Program-made: the position numbers and the translations under genes
Shown here: one piece after another, positions 62,385 to 64,000 of the stretch
How positions within the stretch are numbered: the stretch's first letter is position 1
Layout of the letters: each line of letters begins with the position of its first letter
Origin: Bacteroidota bacterium
Lineage (GTDB): Bacteria > Bacteroidota > Bacteroidia > B-17B0 > Aurantibacillaceae
DNA: 64,000 nt
Direction of reading: 5' to 3'
NCBI GenBank assembly: GCA_030684395.1
Contig: JAUXTT010000004.1
Coordinates: 310,001 to 374,000, forward strand
Notes under the pieces: model-generated
Databases searched by the model: none
The model's input: only the letters and a program-made list of their open reading frames with translations
Told to the model about the DNA's origin: nothing

Positions 62385-64000
62385 ACTTTTTCTTTCAATA
62401 ATGCAATTTCCAATACTTCCTTCATATCTGTTACATAGCTAAAGTTCAAACCCTTTAAATAATCAGGTTTGATCTCTTCTACATCCTTACGATTATCGGC
62501 ACAAAGTATAACCTCTTTGATGCCTGCACGTTTGGCGGCAAGTAGTTTTTCTTTTATTCCTCCAACAGGTAATACTCTTCCTCTCAGTGTAATTTCTCCA
62601 GTCATAGCAATGCTCTTTTTAACCTTACGTTGCGTAAAAGCAGACGCTAAAGCCGTAAGCATTGCTATACCTGCACTTGGGCCATCTTTAGGTGTTGCCC
62701 CTTCCGGTACGTGCATGTGAACGCCCCAGTTATCAAATATATCAGCAGGCAAGCCCAGGAGATCAAAATGTGATTTAAGGTATTCGTGAGCAATTGTGGC
62801 GCTCTCTTTCATCACATCTCCCAGATTACCAGTGATACTAAGTTTACCCCCTTTTACCTTGCTTAAACTGGTTTCTATAAACAATATATCACCTCCTACG
62901 GGTGTCCATGCTAAACCGGTAACAACCCCTGCCACATCGTTGCCCTGATATTTATCTTTGCTGTGAGATGCACCTAGTACTTTCAATAAAAAGTTCTCAT
63001 CAAATTTAATAGCTGACTTTTTATTCATAGCTACATGCATGGCTATAAAGCGAGCCAGTTTTCCTAAACGTTTTTCAAGAGATCTCACACCACTTTCCCG
63101 GGTATAGTCTTCAATAAGTTTTTCAATTAATTTATCGCTCAATTTAAATTGAGTTTTTTTAATTCCTGTATCAGCTAACACTTTTGGTATTAAATGACGC
63201 TTTGCAATTTCTATCTTTTCTTCTGTTGTGTAACCGTTCACTTCTATAATTTCCATTCTGTCGCGCAATGCCGGTTGAATAGTTGATAGCGAATTGGCCG
63301 TTGCCACAAACATTACTTTACTCAGATCATAATCCAACTCCAAAAAATTATCGTAGAACCTGGAATTTTGTTCAGGATCCAGTACCTCCAGTAAAGCAGA
63401 AGACGGGTCGCCATGAAAATCGTTTCCTACTTTGTCTATTTCGTCCAACACAAATACGGGATTAGATGAGCCTGTTTTTTTTAGATTTTGTAATAACCTT
63501 CCGGGCATAGCACCAATGTAGGTTTTACGATGACCACGAATCTCACTTTCATCTTTTAAACCGCCCAAGCTCATTCTCACATAATTTCTCCCGAGTGCTT
63601 TGGCAATACTCTTACCTAATGATGTTTTACCAACTCCGGGAGGGCCATATAAACAAAGGATCGGTGATTTTAATTCTCCGCCTTTTAATTTAATCACTGC
63701 TAAATGTTCAAGTATACGTTCCTTTACTTTATCCAGGCCGAAATGATCTTCGTCCAATATTTTTTTTGCGTGGCGCAGGTCAAAATTATCTTTTGTATAC
63801 TCGCCCCAGGGCAATTCCAACAAAAGCTCCAGGTAATTTGTTTGAATAGAATACTCAGCTGCATTCGGATTCATACGTTGTAGTTTTTGAATTTGCTTTT
63901 CAAAAATATCACTCACTTCTTTCGACCACTTTTTACTCTTGGCTTTTTCTTTCAGCTCGTTTAATTCCTGTTCATTCTGGTTTCCACCTAACTCTTCCTG
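62363..64000 (-). CDS. lon: ATP-dependent protease Lon (C-terminal two thirds)
   Basis: The gene runs off the right edge; 545 residues are visible. A GTG at 63916 is not the start: the frame stays open upstream to the edge with the Lon sequence [20 protein letters not shown]. The AAA+ domain has Walker [13 protein letters not shown] and Walker [12 protein letters not shown]. The protease domain has the catalytic serine in [12 protein letters not shown] and lysine in [16 protein letters not shown]. Lon degrades misfolded and short-lived regulatory proteins in the cytosol. Confidence 0.97.
   Translation of the reverse strand, partial: QEELGGNQNEQELNELKEKAKSKKWSKEVSDIFEKQIQKLQRMNPNAAEYSIQTNYLELLLELPWGEYTKDNFDLRHAKKILDEDHFGLDKVKERILEHLAVIKLKGGELKSPILCLYGPPGVGKTSLGKSIAKALGRNYVRMSLGGLKDESEIRGHRKTYIGAMPGRLLQNLKKTGSSNPVFVLDEIDKVGNDFHGDPSSALLEVLDPEQNSRFYDNFLELDYDLSKVMFVATANSLSTIQPALRDRMEIIEVNGYTTEEKIEIAKRHLIPKVLADTGIKKTQFKLSDKLIEKLIEDYTRESGVRSLEKRLGKLARFIAMHVAMNKKSAIKFDENFLLKVLGASHSKDKYQGNDVAGVVTGLAWTPVGGDILFIETSLSKVKGGKLSITGNLGDVMKESATIAHEYLKSHFDLLGLPADIFDNWGVHMHVPEGATPKDGPSAGIAMLTALASAFTQRKVKKSIAMTGEITLRGRVLPVGGIKEKLLAAKRAGIKEVILCADNRKDVEEIKPDYLKGLNFSYVTDMKEVLEIALLKEKVKSPVLI

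Overview
The window looks like chromosome from a low-GC member of the Bacteroidota (former Bacteroidetes). The evidence is: three proteins ending in type IX secretion (T9SS type A) sorting domains with YPNPN or KPNPF boxes; a DUF5103 T9SS plug protein; a Bacteroidota START-like protein; two-component-propeller and SpoIIE-type phosphatases; and promoters with the Bacteroidota TAnnTTTG -7 box in front of tRNAs and several genes. The strain cannot be named from the sequence.

Layout. 1-6.3 kb: the tail of an unknown gene, a PadR regulator with a membrane protein carrying two GldL-like FKxMHWPGA hairpins, ispF, a threonine aldolase and an oligopeptide-binding lipoprotein. 6.3-8.2 kb: a secreted protein and a frameshifted PhyH-type dioxygenase. 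8.2-17.3 kb: a two-gene operon for giant secreted proteases (M43 metalloprotease and S8 subtilase), both with T9SS tails. 17.6-24.8 kb: tRNA-Arg, a carbonic anhydrase pseudogene, a LytS/LytTR two-component pair, a PrsW protease, a flippase and dut. 24.9-29 kb: pgk, tilS and small envelope proteins. 29-38.5 kb: a coiled-coil protein translationally coupled to a propeller/PP2C sensor, an RNA methyltransferase, a transglutaminase, a HEAT protein and a second PP2C phosphatase. 38.5-39.5 kb: an IS1595-family insertion sequence. 39.5-50.9 kb: a methyltransferase, TPR proteins, tRNA-Gly, DUF4349 and DUF1398 proteins, an orphan receiver, priA, a GT4 glycosyltransferase and a CCG-type Fe-S protein. 50.9-64 kb: M23/LysM hydrolase, CPBP protease, an S74 tail-fibre-like T9SS cargo, a GH16 enzyme, lhgO, a PagL-like deacylase, the T9SS plug, a START-like protein with a histone-H1-like arm, tRNA-Met and the C-terminal two thirds of lon.

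How it fits together. Most of the window is housekeeping plus cell-surface biology: secreted proteases, a glycanase and a fibre-like protein exported by T9SS, with membrane sensors and intramembrane proteases that could report on the envelope. No phage, CRISPR or defence island was seen.

The most unusual structure is in the spacers. At least seven kinds of short palindromic repeat are scattered between genes. In three places a repeat of this kind sits beside a decayed second copy of the 3' end of the neighbouring gene: the PP2C phosphatase at 33.7 kb, priA at 44.9 kb and tRNA-Met at 61.4 kb. At priA, the duplicated 3' end plus repeat brackets an orphan receiver gene. This repeated pattern is the best candidate here for something not yet described.
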